A stretch of 64,000 nt of DNA. Origin: Peribacillus frigoritolerans. GTDB taxonomy: Bacteria; Bacillota; Bacilli; Bacillales; DSM-1321. Below the pieces are notes generated by a model. It worked only from the letters and a program-made list of their open reading frames with translations, was not told the origin of the DNA and did no database searches. Below, one piece after another: positions 29,226 to 38,660 of the stretch. The stretch's first letter is position 1. The number at the start of each line of letters is the position of its first letter. The stretch is from the NCBI RefSeq assembly GCF_001636405.1, contig NZ_KV440950.1, positions 2,999,712 through 3,063,711 on the forward strand, written 5' to 3'. A program made the position numbers and the translations under genes.

Positions 29226-29907
29226 AGCGACAAAAGTGATCAATCGAATCAGCATTAGTGATGAAGAAAGAAGAAGGATTGAACTCGAGGATATCGAGCG
29301 AACCCTATTGGCAAATAAAGAAGTGATTAAAGAAACGTTTGAAGTCATGAAGGGCATGCAGGATCGTGGGATATTATCGATGGTTAACAGCTTGTTGAAG
29401 GAAGGGGATAAAGTGCTGAACATTCTTGTCAAGACAGCGGACACCCCAGAAACGGCAAATACGCTGAAAAATCTGCTTCTCATACTTGGCACATTAGGGA
29501 CACTTAATGTTCAGCAGCTTGAACCGCTAATCCTCAAAGTCAACTCAGGGATTGCCCGTGTGGCCGAAGCTGATAAAACGCCAGAAAAGCCAAGTTATTT
29601 AGCGTTACTGCGTTCCTTGAATGACCAAGAAGTCAAACAAGCCATGACCTTCCTTATGACTTTTATTAAAGGAATGGGAGAAGATACAAGCGATTTGGAA
29701 AGAACCACCCAATTACCGGAGAATCAGCATTTGCATAAAACGAATGATACAGCGGAAATAAAACGGCCCGCCTCAAGAAAATCATACGGATCAAGTATTC
29801 CCAGTAAAAGCGGAAGCGATAAAAAACGAAACACCGGTTGGTTTTGGATTGCAGCTGGAGTTTCACTCGTAACGATTCCACTAACCTTGGCTAAAAGTAA
29901 GAAATAA
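29218..29907 (+). CDS. DUF1641 protein with C-terminal membrane anchor, formate dehydrogenase partner
   Basis: This 229-residue protein has the DUF1641 core (LLLILGTLGTLNVQQLEPL near residue 85), which goes with formate dehydrogenases in Bacillus (YjgD, YrhD). Its role may be assembly or membrane linkage. Unlike the shorter YjgD it carries a Ser/Lys-rich linker and a single helix at the end (WFWIAAGVSLVTIPLTLA), which would anchor the complex in the membrane. GTG 29218 lies inside the end of the dehydrogenase gene, after AAGGAGGAGAGG, so translation is coupled. Confidence 0.88.
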   Translation: MAKATKVINRISISDEERRRIELEDIERTLLANKEVIKETFEVMKGMQDRGILSMVNSLLKEGDKVLNILVKTADTPETANTLKNLLLILGTLGTLNVQQLEPLILKVNSGIARVAEADKTPEKPSYLALLRSLNDQEVKQAMTFLMTFIKGMGEDTSDLERTTQLPENQHLHKTNDTAEIKRPASRKSYGSSIPSKSGSDKKRNTGWFWIAAGVSLVTIPLTLAKSKK

Positions 29908-30004
29908 AGTGCATTGCTCGTTTATCCTATTGAAACGGATGTAGAATCGTCTGCGAAATTGATTTTGTTGTGAGTAATGGTGAATAATCCCCAGTTAAAT
30001 ATTT

Positions 30005-30040
30005 AAGCCGATGATCCCCATAAGGGCATCGGCTTTTTTC
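30005..30040 (+). terminator. Intrinsic terminator
   Basis: AAGCCGATG (30005-30013) pairs with CATCGGCTT (30027-30035), then a T run. Confidence 0.9.
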
Positions 30041-30162
30041 ATTGAACGTGCTATCAAAATTTTTCTCGACATCCTTTTATTACATATATTTATCTTAGAT
30101 ACAAATAATAAAAGCAATCATTAGTGAAACGAATACACACTTAATTAGTAAGGGGCGGAAAA

Positions 30163-31650
30163 GTGAGAATAGGACGTTCTCTAAAAAGAGCTAAAGAAAA
30201 ACCTACAACCGATGGCACCTTATTATGTGAGGTGAGTGAAAATGTAAAGAGATTGATGAAAGAGCTCGGGCATAGTTCAGATTTGTCCGTTCGAATGATT
30301 GAATCTCCACACCAAAAATCGGTAAAGGCAGCTGTAATCCACCTTGACGGATTGGCTGATGGTAACATTATAAACGAAAACATCGTGAATCCATTAATAC
30401 AATGGTTTAAAGAAAATAATCAAACATTGACAGAGATGGAGGAACGGGCAAGCCATATTTTAACGGTATCTCAAGTAACCGTTAAAGAAAGTTGGCAGGA
30501 ATTTCTATCAGCGGTTTTGACAGGAGATACGGTTGTATTATTGAATGGCAGTACAAAAGCATTCATCGCCAGTACGAAAAGTCAGCCATCCCGTGCCATA
30601 ACCGAGCCGACAAGTCAAACGGTCATTAGAGGACCAAAAGATAGTTTTACTGAAAATTTAAGAACCAATACGTCTTTAATTCGTGCTAGAATTCAAAATC
30701 CTGATGTACGCTTAGAAAGCTTGAAAGTCGGAAGTGTCACACAAACGGATATTGGAATCATGTACATTCAGGGGATTGCGGATGAGAGTATTGTGGAGGA
30801 AGTCAAAGAACGAGTAAAGGGCATTGATATTGATGGAGTTCTTGAATCGAATTACATTGAGGAATTGATCCGGGATGATTCAGCGACGATTTTCCCCCTT
30901 CTTTTGAATACGGAACGTCCTGATGCGGTAGTTGGGAATTTGTTGGAAGGCCGAGTCGCCATCATTATCCAAGGAACTCCATTTGTTTTAATCGTCCCGG
31001 CTATTTTTTCACAATTTTTTCAATCTCCGGAGGACTATTATCAAAATCAATATATCAGTTCTTTTTTAAGGATGTTAAGATTCGGGGCCTTTTTTCTTTC
31101 GATGTATGCATCCGCTGTCTATTTGGCACTGGTTACTCATCACCAAGGGCTTATCCCAACAACTTTACTCGTCAGTCTAATGGGCCAAAGGGAAAATGTC
31201 CCTTTTCCAGCGGTTGTCGAAATACTGGTAATGGAAATGGCCTTTGAGATTTTGCGTGAGGCAGGAATTCGGATGCCAAGAGCGATCGGGCCGGCTGTAT
31301 CCATAGTAGGAGCACTCATTTTAGGTCAGGCAGCTGTTGAAGCGGGATTTGTGGGAGCCGCAGTGGTCATCATTGTAGCCATATCTGCAATCAGCAGTTT
31401 TACACTGCCAAATACCAGTCTAGTCAATGTGACTCGCGGAATTCGATTTATGTTGATTTTTATTTCAGCATTCATTGGCTTATATGGCATATTGCTTTTC
31501 ACTCTATGTATCTGGCTTCATATGAGCAGCCTGAGGTCTATTGGTGTACCCTATTTTACCCCATTTGCCCCATTTCGTTTAAAGGAGCAAAGAGGTGTTT
31601 TTTTTCGTTTCCCGCTACCATCACTATTGAAAAAATCATCAAGAAAATAA
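30163..31650 (+). CDS. Spore germinant receptor subunit A (GerA family)
   Basis: This 495-residue protein is the A subunit of a GerA-type receptor in the spore inner membrane, which responds to nutrients and starts germination. The soluble N-terminal domain (about residues 1-280) includes RIQNPDVRLESLKVGSVTQ and DIGIMYIQGIADE; the membrane part with four or five helices follows and includes AILPAVYLALVTHHQ-like sequence and RAIGPAVSIVGALILGQAAVEAG split over residues 370-395. It is first of an A-C-B operon. GTG 30163 follows AAGGGGCGG. The ligand cannot be told from sequence. Confidence 0.93.
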   Translation: MRIGRSLKRAKEKPTTDGTLLCEVSENVKRLMKELGHSSDLSVRMIESPHQKSVKAAVIHLDGLADGNIINENIVNPLIQWFKENNQTLTEMEERASHILTVSQVTVKESWQEFLSAVLTGDTVVLLNGSTKAFIASTKSQPSRAITEPTSQTVIRGPKDSFTENLRTNTSLIRARIQNPDVRLESLKVGSVTQTDIGIMYIQGIADESIVEEVKERVKGIDIDGVLESNYIEELIRDDSATIFPLLLNTERPDAVVGNLLEGRVAIIIQGTPFVLIVPAIFSQFFQSPEDYYQNQYISSFLRMLRFGAFFLSMYASAVYLALVTHHQGLIPTTLLVSLMGQRENVPFPAVVEILVMEMAFEILREAGIRMPRAIGPAVSIVGALILGQAAVEAGFVGAAVVIIVAISAISSFTLPNTSLVNVTRGIRFMLIFISAFIGLYGILLFTLCIWLHMSSLRSIGVPYFTPFAPFRLKEQRGVFFRFPLPSLLKKSSRK

Positions 31651-31676
31651 AAATGGCTAATTACGGGGGACGAAAA

Positions 31677-32867
31677 ATGAAAATGAATATTTCACTAGTA
31701 TGGATGGCAGCCATTTGCTTACTGATTTCAGGTTGTTCTAATTACAGGGAATTAAACGAGCTAGGTGTCATAATAGCGATGGGAGTTGACCAAAATGACG
31801 ATCCAAAACAACCTTACCAAGTAACATACCAAGTCATAAATCCTAGCGGCCTATCCCAAACCAGCACATCAGGAGGCCAAAGCCTCGCTGTCATCAACTA
31901 TACGATAACAGGAAAAACAATTTTGGAAACTCTTGGAAAATCAGCTTCGGTTATTCCGAGGGAAAATAACACAACACATCTCTCGCTCATTATTATTGGT
32001 GAGAAGTTAGCTCGAAATAATCTTGATTTAGTCTTTGATGGTCTCGATAGAGGTAAATATTCACGAGGAAGTATCCCGATCTTTATTGCGCGAGGGAAGA
32101 CTGCTAAGGATGTACTTGGGGTAATTGAACCACTTGAGACTACTCTAGGTAAAAATATTATCAGTACAACACAAAATAATCAAAAGTTGTATGGATCATC
32201 TAGTGAGGTGTTAGCTTATGAAATCATTTCTTCACTTTTGAGTGAAGGTAAAGAGGCATCACTTCCGGGAATCAGTATAAGCAATGATTCCCAGAAGGGG
32301 AAGCAAACAGAAAATTTAGAGACGACGAACCCGACTACTATTAAGGTTAAGGGATTAGCCATTTTCAGAAAAGGAAAATTGGTGAGATGGTTGGATGGAG
32401 AAACGGCCCGAGCCGCTCAATTCGTTACTTCGAAAGTGAAAAATACCCCCGTTGTGTTACCTTGTGAAAGGGGCAATGTGACAATCAACACAATCGGTGT
32501 AAAAAGTAAAATGTTAACCGCAATCCATCATGAAGAACCTGTCATACATACTGATATCAACGTGATGGGAGAACTGTTGGAAACATCATGTGAGATTAAT
32601 TTAAGCGATCCCAGAGTGTTGAAAAAATTCGAAAAAAAAATGGAAAATGTATTAAAAAAGCAAATTAAAAGGACGATTAGCATCACTCAAAAAGAAAAGT
32701 CAGATATTTTTGGTTTTGGTGATGCCCTGTCTCGAACAAATCCCGTTTATTGGCGCCAAAACAAAAAAAATTGGGATAACCTATATTCAGATGCGCAGGT
32801 ATCATTGAAAGTTCATGTAGACATTATCAATTCCGGATTGCGAATGGAACCTTATGAGTCGAAATAA
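31677..32867 (+). CDS. Spore germinant receptor lipoprotein subunit C (GerC family)
   Basis: This 396-residue lipoprotein is the C subunit of the receptor. The signal peptide ends in lipobox LISGC near residue 17, followed by NYRELNELGVIIAMGVDQ, a family hallmark. The C-terminal part with LYSDAQVSLKVHVDIINSG also fits GerC. ATG 31677 is preferred (GGGGGACG upstream); a longer frame from 31506 overlaps the A subunit gene in a different frame and would hide the signal peptide. The gap from the A gene is 26 bases. Confidence 0.93.
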   Translation: MKMNISLVWMAAICLLISGCSNYRELNELGVIIAMGVDQNDDPKQPYQVTYQVINPSGLSQTSTSGGQSLAVINYTITGKTILETLGKSASVIPRENNTTHLSLIIIGEKLARNNLDLVFDGLDRGKYSRGSIPIFIARGKTAKDVLGVIEPLETTLGKNIISTTQNNQKLYGSSSEVLAYEIISSLLSEGKEASLPGISISNDSQKGKQTENLETTNPTTIKVKGLAIFRKGKLVRWLDGETARAAQFVTSKVKNTPVVLPCERGNVTINTIGVKSKMLTAIHHEEPVIHTDINVMGELLETSCEINLSDPRVLKKFEKKMENVLKKQIKRTISITQKEKSDIFGFGDALSRTNPVYWRQNKKNWDNLYSDAQVSLKVHVDIINSGLRMEPYESK

Positions 32868-32879
32868 AAGAATGAGGAG

Positions 32880-33998
32880 ATGAAGGAGGCATTGCCTAAA
32901 ATAAAAATTGATGGATTTCAGTTATTTTGCATGATGGTCATTTTTATGTTTGGTAGTAATTTACTGCTTGATATAGGAAAAAGCGCCAAGCAGGACGTCT
33001 GGATTGTGAATCTCTTATCAACCCTTATTGGGTGTTTACTGTATTTCATGTATACTTCATTATTTAAAAAATACCCTGACTTACCGATGACCGGCTATCT
33101 CCGAAAAATTTGGGGTAAATATATCGGTGGTGCATTCAGTTTTTGTTATATCATCTATTTTATTTATCTGGCTTCAAGAGTGTTACGAGATTTTGAAGAA
33201 TTATTAATTAGCTCTACTTATAGGCGTACTTCCTTAATAACGCTGGGGATATGCATGATACTTGTTTTAATATATGGAGTTCACCTAGGGGTGGAAGCAT
33301 TTGCACGTGTTGCATGCTTATGCTTTGCCATTATTATCATAAGCCTTTTGATTTTGAACATTATGTTTGTATTGGGAGGATATACAAGATTGGAGAATCT
33401 TCAGCCTGTATTAGGCAACGGATGGGGATTGGTATGGAAAGAGTTGATTCCTACAGGTATCACTGTACCTTTCGGAGAATTGATTACGTTTACGATGATC
33501 CTTCCGTATTTGAATAAAAAGAGTTCTGCTGTTAAAGTGGGCCTTTTTGCGATAATTATAGGTGGGGTTTCATTAACTCTTAATTCGATCCTTCTCTTGT
33601 CTGTATTAGGTCCCGAGGCGGTATTAAGGTCTAATTTCCCAGCTCTTACAGCCGTGAGTTATATTAATATCGCTGATTTTTTTGAAAGACTGGATACCTT
33701 TATTCTTGTTTTAATGATCATTTTAGGCTTCATTAAAATTTCGATTTTCTTCTTTTGTGCCATTATTGGCGCAGCAGACTTATTTCAAATGAAACCTTCT
33801 CCTATGTTCATTTATCTTGTTGGCGGTGTTATTTTCATATCTTCGATTATGATTGCCCCTAGTTATCAGGCACATATAAATGAAGGGTTAAAAGTCGTCC
33901 CTTACCTTTTGCATCTACCTTTCCTCATAGGAATCCCCATTCTTTTATTGCTTACCGTATATATAAAACAAAAATTAAAACCGGCGGCAGTATCATGA
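32880..33998 (+). CDS. Spore germinant receptor permease-like subunit B (GerB family)
   Basis: This 372-residue membrane protein has about ten helices and belongs to the GerB spore permease group of the APC transporter superfamily, which forms the ligand pocket of GerA-type receptors. Features are the N-terminal LPKIKIDGFQLFCMMVIFMFG and ELITFTMILPYLNKK near residue 205. Start choice is uncertain: ATG 32880 follows GAGGAG with no spacer, and the in-frame TTG at 32892 is also possible. It closes the A-C-B operon. Confidence 0.92.
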   Translation: MKEALPKIKIDGFQLFCMMVIFMFGSNLLLDIGKSAKQDVWIVNLLSTLIGCLLYFMYTSLFKKYPDLPMTGYLRKIWGKYIGGAFSFCYIIYFIYLASRVLRDFEELLISSTYRRTSLITLGICMILVLIYGVHLGVEAFARVACLCFAIIIISLLILNIMFVLGGYTRLENLQPVLGNGWGLVWKELIPTGITVPFGELITFTMILPYLNKKSSAVKVGLFAIIIGGVSLTLNSILLLSVLGPEAVLRSNFPALTAVSYINIADFFERLDTFILVLMIILGFIKISIFFFCAIIGAADLFQMKPSPMFIYLVGGVIFISSIMIAPSYQAHINEGLKVVPYLLHLPFLIGIPILLLLTVYIKQKLKPAAVS

Positions 33999-34025
33999 AG
34001 ATGGAGGCTGCCGGTTTTTTTTTAC
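33978..34025. terminator. Terminator shared by gerB and the convergent gene
   Basis: AAACCGGC pairs with GCCGGTTT. T runs exist on both strands, so it can serve both convergent genes; both stop codons fall inside the hairpin. Confidence 0.8.
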
Positions 34026-34217
34026 TGAGAATACGTTCAAAATAAGAAAGATTATAGTGAATGTAATGAGTAGAAAGTAATCTTCTCCACGAGCTACTAT
34101 CAAATATTGTTTGATACTATAGAAAGAGTGGAATATACTCAAGCCCTGTAATTTATCAAGGAGTATAATAAGTAAATATGTGCCTAACAAAATTAAGAAT
34201 GATGGCAGCATTCTCAC
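33993..34217 (-). CDS. Small two-helix membrane protein convergent with germinant receptor operon
   Basis: This encodes a 74-residue protein with two membrane helices (FLILLGTYLLIILL near residue 6 and YFLLITFTIIFLILNVF near residue 47) and a basic tail. GTG 34217 has GAGGTGA 7 bases upstream on the minus strand, which supports real translation. The last six bases overlap the end of the GerB gene on the other strand. Small two-helix D subunits are known in some GerA-type operons; this could be such a protein in an odd orientation, but no sequence match is claimed. Confidence 0.55.
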   Translation of the reverse strand: MRMLPSFLILLGTYLLIILLDKLQGLSIFHSFYSIKQYLIVARGEDYFLLITFTIIFLILNVFSVKKNRQPPSS

Positions 34218-34404
34218 GACAAGATCACCTCGCTCTTTCTTCTTAAAGTGTGGTTTATACTCTATAAATATGCATTAAGTCGTACCGGAAAGCCATTATA
34301 GTATGCTTGACATTATAAATCCTAATAATTAAGGAAACTTATGCTTGTAGAAACAGCTTACGTGCCATAAAATGGGAGTATTAAAAGGAGCAAGGAGTGT
34401 AAAA

Positions 34405-34908
34405 ATGAATCTGAAATTAATGACGGTCACTATGGGAATCTGTTTTTCGATAATACTTTCAGGTTGTTCAAGTGAAGAGGAAAGTGTTGTACAAAAAGAA
34501 AGCGGCCATGAAGGACATTCAGAGCATACGGTATCCGGAGATCTTCAGGAGGAGACCAGCAGTAAGGAAATAGCACCGGATTTCTTAGCTGAAAAACCGG
34601 AGGATATGAAGACAATCTATTTAGCTGTTGCACAAAATAAAGATCTACTAGAAAAAATACCTTGTTATTGCGGTTGCGGAGAGTCAGCTAACCATAAAAA
34701 TAATTATGATTGCTTTATCCATGAGAATAAAAAAAATGGGGAAGTGGTTTGGGATGACCACGGGACAAGATGCGGAGTTTGCTTGGAAATTGCTGCGCAA
34801 TCCATATTGGACTTGAATGATGGCATGAGCGTCAAAGAAATCCGGAATAAAGTCGATGAAAAATATAAAAGTGGGTATGCCAAACCAACTCCTACCCCTG
34901 AAGTGTAA
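34405..34908 (+). CDS. PCYCGC-motif lipoprotein
   Basis: This 167-residue lipoprotein has a signal peptide ending in lipobox LSGC, a Glu/His-rich linker (GHEGHSEHTVSG) and a domain with IPCYCGCGESANHKN near residue 88 and TRCGVCLEIAAQS near residue 124. That defines the PCYCGC-motif family of Gram-positive bacteria. The six cysteines and histidines suggest metal binding, perhaps copper or zinc, outside the membrane; the function is not established. ATG 34405 follows AAGGAGTG. It is a single-gene unit closed by a terminator. Confidence 0.88.
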   Translation: MNLKLMTVTMGICFSIILSGCSSEEESVVQKESGHEGHSEHTVSGDLQEETSSKEIAPDFLAEKPEDMKTIYLAVAQNKDLLEKIPCYCGCGESANHKNNYDCFIHENKKNGEVVWDDHGTRCGVCLEIAAQSILDLNDGMSVKEIRNKVDEKYKSGYAKPTPTPEV

Positions 34909-34946
34909 GTGAAGTATGAAATTCTAGACTGAAATGATAACTTGGA

Positions 34947-34995
34947 AAAATGGCTTTGGCCCGATATTCTTTCGGAAAAAGGCCATTTTTTTAAT
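34947..34995 (+). terminator. Intrinsic terminator
   Basis: AAATGGC and GGCCATTT arms with a bulged extension (CTTT with AAAG), then a T run. Confidence 0.75.
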
Positions 34996-35085
34996 TTCTT
35001 GGAGCGGTGGATTTTTCACAAATATATTATTTGTCAAAAAGGGGAATACTTCCATTAAACATTCAACCGTAAAGGAGCCATCACC

Positions 35086-36057
35086 TTGACATTAATTCGC
35101 CTTGGTTATGTAGCCATGAGTAATCATGTGCCAAACTGTTCGCCATCCCAAACAATGACTTATACTCAGTTTTCGAAGATTAAGGACAGAGACGCAGCAA
35201 TAAGGAAGCTCGAACGCCTTTCAATATCCAATCTTCATAATTGCTGGCGTTTACTGATTCATAACGAAGCCAATAATATTCAGTTCTTTAGGCTTTCTTC
35301 AAAACTTATCCCTTTAGCCAATCATCCGGAAATTCCAGAATGGGATTACATAGAAGCTATTTCAGAAGAACTGGCTAAATTAAAAACATTCATAAAGAAT
35401 CACCCCAAAATAAGGGTAGATTTTCATCCAGATCATTTTGTCATCTTGAATAGTTCAAATATCGATATTCTGAAGACATCCTTAAAAACATTAAGGATGC
35501 ATTATACATTATTAAAAAAAATGGGAATGGATCCCGAACATCGCTGTGTTTTACATGTTGGCGGGGGGTACGGTGAGCATGTACAGGCATTAGAGCAGTT
35601 TATCCATAATTGGGGTTTAATTCCGGAATCGATTCAAAGAATGGTCATTCTTGAGAATGATGATACTACCTTTACTTTGTCGGAAACCCTTTATTTATGT
35701 GAAAAATTGGGAATACCAATGGTTTTTGATTATCACCATCACCTCGCACATCATTTACCAAATGAAGATTGGAAAGATCATTGGGACCGAATATTGACTA
35801 CCTGGAGTAATTCCAAACTACACCCTAAAATGCATATTTCAAGTCCAAGGTCCGATAAAGAATTTCGAGCACATGCTGACTTTGTGGATACTGGGATGTT
35901 CATGGAATTTTTGCAACAAATAAAGGGAAGCTTACCACATCTCGATTGCATGATTGAAGCAAAACAAAAGGATGGAGCGCTTTTCCAGTTGATGGAGGAG
36001 CTGAAAAGTCACAAAGACATAGAAATCATTGATGATGCCAGTTTTTATATTCATTAA
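35086..36057 (+). CDS. uvsE: UV damage endonuclease UvsE
   Basis: This 323-residue TIM-barrel enzyme nicks DNA on the 5' side of UV photoproducts and some abasic sites. Conserved parts are IRLGYVAMSNHVPNCSPS at the N-terminus, RVDFHPDHFVILNSSN near residue 105, LHVGGGYGE near residue 156, VILENDDTTFTLSETL near residue 186 and DYHHHLAH near residue 214, which together supply the His, Glu and Asp metal ligands. TTG 35086 follows AAGGAGCC. In Bacillus subtilis the homologue is made in the forespore; no such promoter was firmly seen here. Confidence 0.95.
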   Translation: MTLIRLGYVAMSNHVPNCSPSQTMTYTQFSKIKDRDAAIRKLERLSISNLHNCWRLLIHNEANNIQFFRLSSKLIPLANHPEIPEWDYIEAISEELAKLKTFIKNHPKIRVDFHPDHFVILNSSNIDILKTSLKTLRMHYTLLKKMGMDPEHRCVLHVGGGYGEHVQALEQFIHNWGLIPESIQRMVILENDDTTFTLSETLYLCEKLGIPMVFDYHHHLAHHLPNEDWKDHWDRILTTWSNSKLHPKMHISSPRSDKEFRAHADFVDTGMFMEFLQQIKGSLPHLDCMIEAKQKDGALFQLMEELKSHKDIEIIDDASFYIH

Positions 36058-36544
36058 TGGATTGGGGGATATTTGACAAAGGGAAGTAAATTGAATTCTC
36101 TTTGTTAAATTTAAAATGAAGAAATGTTTAAAACAAAAGTTTACATAATCATATTATAGTAAATTGAATGAATTGCTAAATAAATGGAAAATTGATTGGG
36201 TTATAGGTAAGGTATACATTATTTTAAAAAAATATTAAAAAAGCCAAAAAAACGAGCTCCATATTTGGCTTTTAAAGCTATTGTTTTAATTCATTGGAGT
36301 CATAAGTCAAGAACCGATTAAAGGCGCTCTATGAAGCTATAAGCCGGTTAAAGGAGGGTAGTAGATTACAAGCTCTTTTTTGGTTGATTTTGCAAGAATA
36401 TTCCGAATGTAACAAAGGACCTCTATTGATACATTCGAAATCCCGTTAAATCAAGGTTTATAAGCGTATCAAAATTTATAAAACTTGCCTTTTTTTAAGC
36501 TGTTCACGTACAATGAAAGAAGGAGAAAGGGGAATGAGCCGTTC
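36058..36544. other. Intergenic stretch with a terminator-like hairpin
   Basis: Apart from the hairpin at 36239-36273 and a weak inverted repeat (ACAAAGGGA with TCTCTTTGT, about 36076-36107), nothing is recognised. AT-rich. Confidence 0.5.
36239..36273. terminator. Stem-loop terminator
   Basis: AAAAGCCAAA pairs perfectly with TTTGGCTTTT across 15 bases. It could act on either strand. Confidence 0.6.
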
Positions 36545-37117
36545 ATGCAAGCAACCTCTCAAAGAATTAAAAATGTTCAGCCGATACGCAGGTTGGATCA
36601 CATAGAAAAGATGAAAAAATCACTATTAAAATATTGCAGCTACAGGGATTATATGATGTTTTCAATCGGGATAAACATCGGATTACGTATAGGTGATCTT
36701 TTACAATTGCGAGTGAAAGACATCCTTGAGGGTACGCATATAGTCATTGTGGAGCAAAAAACAGATAAAATTAAGCGGTTCCTTGTCAATCCTCAGCTTC
36801 GTAAAGAAGTTAGGAAGTATGTCCGCAAATCGAACCTGAAAAATGAACAGTATTTATTTCCAAGTCGAAAAGGTAATGGTCCAATCACCAGGGTGCAGGC
36901 CTATCGAGTTCTGAACAAAGCGGCTGAAATGGCAGACATTCCGGATGTCGGTACACATACCCTCCGAAAAACCTTCGGCTATTTGCATTACCAAAAATTC
37001 AAGGATATCGCTTTACTGCAGCAAATCCTTAATCATTCCAATCCCAAAGATACGATGATTTACATAGGACTTACACAGGACTTAATGGACGAAACATTAA
37101 TGGATTTCTATTATTAA
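36545..37117 (+). CDS. Tyrosine recombinase, catalytic domain only
   Basis: This 190-residue protein is a phage-integrase family recombinase with the catalytic set Arg (GLRIGDLLQLRVKD near residue 49), Lys (EQKTDKIKR), His-x-x-Arg (THTLRKTFG near residue 140), His (LNHSNPKDT) and the nucleophile Tyr (MIYIGLTQ near residue 171). The usual N-terminal core-binding domain is cut to about 25 residues, far shorter than XerC/XerD at about 300. No att-like repeats or cargo flank it. Start choice is uncertain; ATG 36545 is 12 bases after AAGGAGAAAGGGG. Confidence 0.85.
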   Translation: MQATSQRIKNVQPIRRLDHIEKMKKSLLKYCSYRDYMMFSIGINIGLRIGDLLQLRVKDILEGTHIVIVEQKTDKIKRFLVNPQLRKEVRKYVRKSNLKNEQYLFPSRKGNGPITRVQAYRVLNKAAEMADIPDVGTHTLRKTFGYLHYQKFKDIALLQQILNHSNPKDTMIYIGLTQDLMDETLMDFYY

Positions 37118-37673
37118 TTGAACGGACGAAGACAACTCCTGTATTTTTCATTCTTTTTATATGGATAACACAGTCCTTAAATAGAGCATTATTATAGAGA
37201 AACATTATTTCGTTATATCTGAAAGGGGAGATAAAACCGGCATCATTGGTGCGGAGAGGTGAAAGGGGTTTCGGAGGGGGATAACCTCCTTATACTAAGA
37301 AAATGGCCTTCACTGAGGATTTTTGAAAAATATAAGAGTTTTGTTAGGGCAACAGTTTTAAATCAACCGAATGACTTTTCAAAATAGACTAGAATATTTA
37401 GTCTTTTTTTCGATGTCACCAGTACTGATTTTTATCGCTTAATTTCTTATATAAAAGTCTGTTGTTCTCCTATTTAACAAATAATGAATCAGAAAGTTAT
37501 CAGTAATGAATGATTGCCGCAAGTTAAGTTACTATAATTTTATTATGTTAACTAAAATAATTCTATCCTATTGTTAAAGGACTCCTCAGATGAACTGCAC
37601 CTCAATCTAAAGAAAATCACATAATTGGGGTGCAGTATATAGCTGTTGCCAGGAATATTGATAATAAGTTCGG
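37118..37673. other. Intergenic stretch with an orphan inverted repeat
   Basis: No gene is recognised. ACTGCACCTCAAT (37594-37606) and ATTGGGGTGCAGT (37624-37636) form a 13-bp stem with one G-T pair and no T run on the plus strand. The rest is AT-rich with no further structure noted. Confidence 0.55.
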
Positions 37674-38384
37674 TTATAAGGTACTCTCATTCGTCATCTT
37701 ATCTAGCTCCAAAGGTAAAAAAGCATACTCCCCGTCTTTAATAATCTCACATTTACGAACTGAAATTGGCTGTTTAAAAATGGGCCCATTTATTACTGTT
37801 GTATGAAACTCCCCACCTTCTCCGCAGGGGTCAATGCCGCGAGCTTCAAGTTCCTTCACGTATTCATGGGTTAATGTTCGTCCTAAATCATCCTCTCGCA
37901 TTCCCAATGATAAATTAACGGTTACAATGATCGTAACGAATCCTAGATTCATGAACTCTTCGACAGCTTCACGATGGTTCATTTCCCATAAAGGCATTCC
38001 AAGCTTCAATCCGGCATTCTTCGTAACCTTTTCATGCCAACAGCCATGGGCAGGCATATCCAGGTCTCCAGTTACCAACACTTCTGCTCCTTGATTCTTT
38101 GCATCTGCTAAAAGGCGCATAAATACCTTTTCATATTCAGTCCAACTGGCAGCCGCAGTATATACAGGCAAACCTATTGATTCAGCTTGGGCTTTTAAGA
38201 GTTCCGGAGGCATTCCATGGGATCTGGAACGTTTTCCTTCCTCCTCCAGCATGACAATCAGTCCTACAGATTCTCCAACCTTCAATGCCTTATATAAGGC
38301 TAAGACACTATCCTTTCCTCCGCTAAAAGATGCTATGAATTTATGCCCGTGAGCACTATTTTTCCAATCGATTAATTCTGCCAT
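37674..38384 (-). CDS. Dph6-related ATP pyrophosphatase
   Basis: This 236-residue cytoplasmic protein has the PP-loop SFSGGKDSVLALYKAL at residues 19-34 and belongs to the adenine-nucleotide alpha-hydrolase group related to eukaryotic Dph6 (diphthine-ammonia ligase). Further family marks are VLVTGDLDMPAHGCWHE near residue 100 and GIDPCGEGGEFHTTVI near residue 188. Bacteria make no diphthamide, so the substrate must be another carboxylate or carbonyl that is amidated through an adenylated intermediate. ATG 38384 has GGGG 8 bases upstream. Single gene. Confidence 0.88.
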   Translation of the reverse strand: MAELIDWKNSAHGHKFIASFSGGKDSVLALYKALKVGESVGLIVMLEEEGKRSRSHGMPPELLKAQAESIGLPVYTAAASWTEYEKVFMRLLADAKNQGAEVLVTGDLDMPAHGCWHEKVTKNAGLKLGMPLWEMNHREAVEEFMNLGFVTIIVTVNLSLGMREDDLGRTLTHEYVKELEARGIDPCGEGGEFHTTVINGPIFKQPISVRKCEIIKDGEYAFLPLELDKMTNESTL

Positions 38385-38660
38385 GCAATTTACCCCTTTA
38401 TTCTAATGACTTTTACCAATTTCAAATTTTGTACTTCATAACTATATTTGTTTGATTTTAACACGCTTGGAGCCTGCAGATAAGATATTAATGTATCTTG
38501 ATACAAAAAGACTTGATTTGAGTGGAATTTCGTCCCAAAAAAACTTCTCTTTACTGAACTGAGCAATATAAGATGATTATTTTAAATACCTAGTGTATAG
38601 CTACATATAAATGAAGGCCATAAATTATCTTTATATGAGAGAAGTAGATGTTTACCTAGT

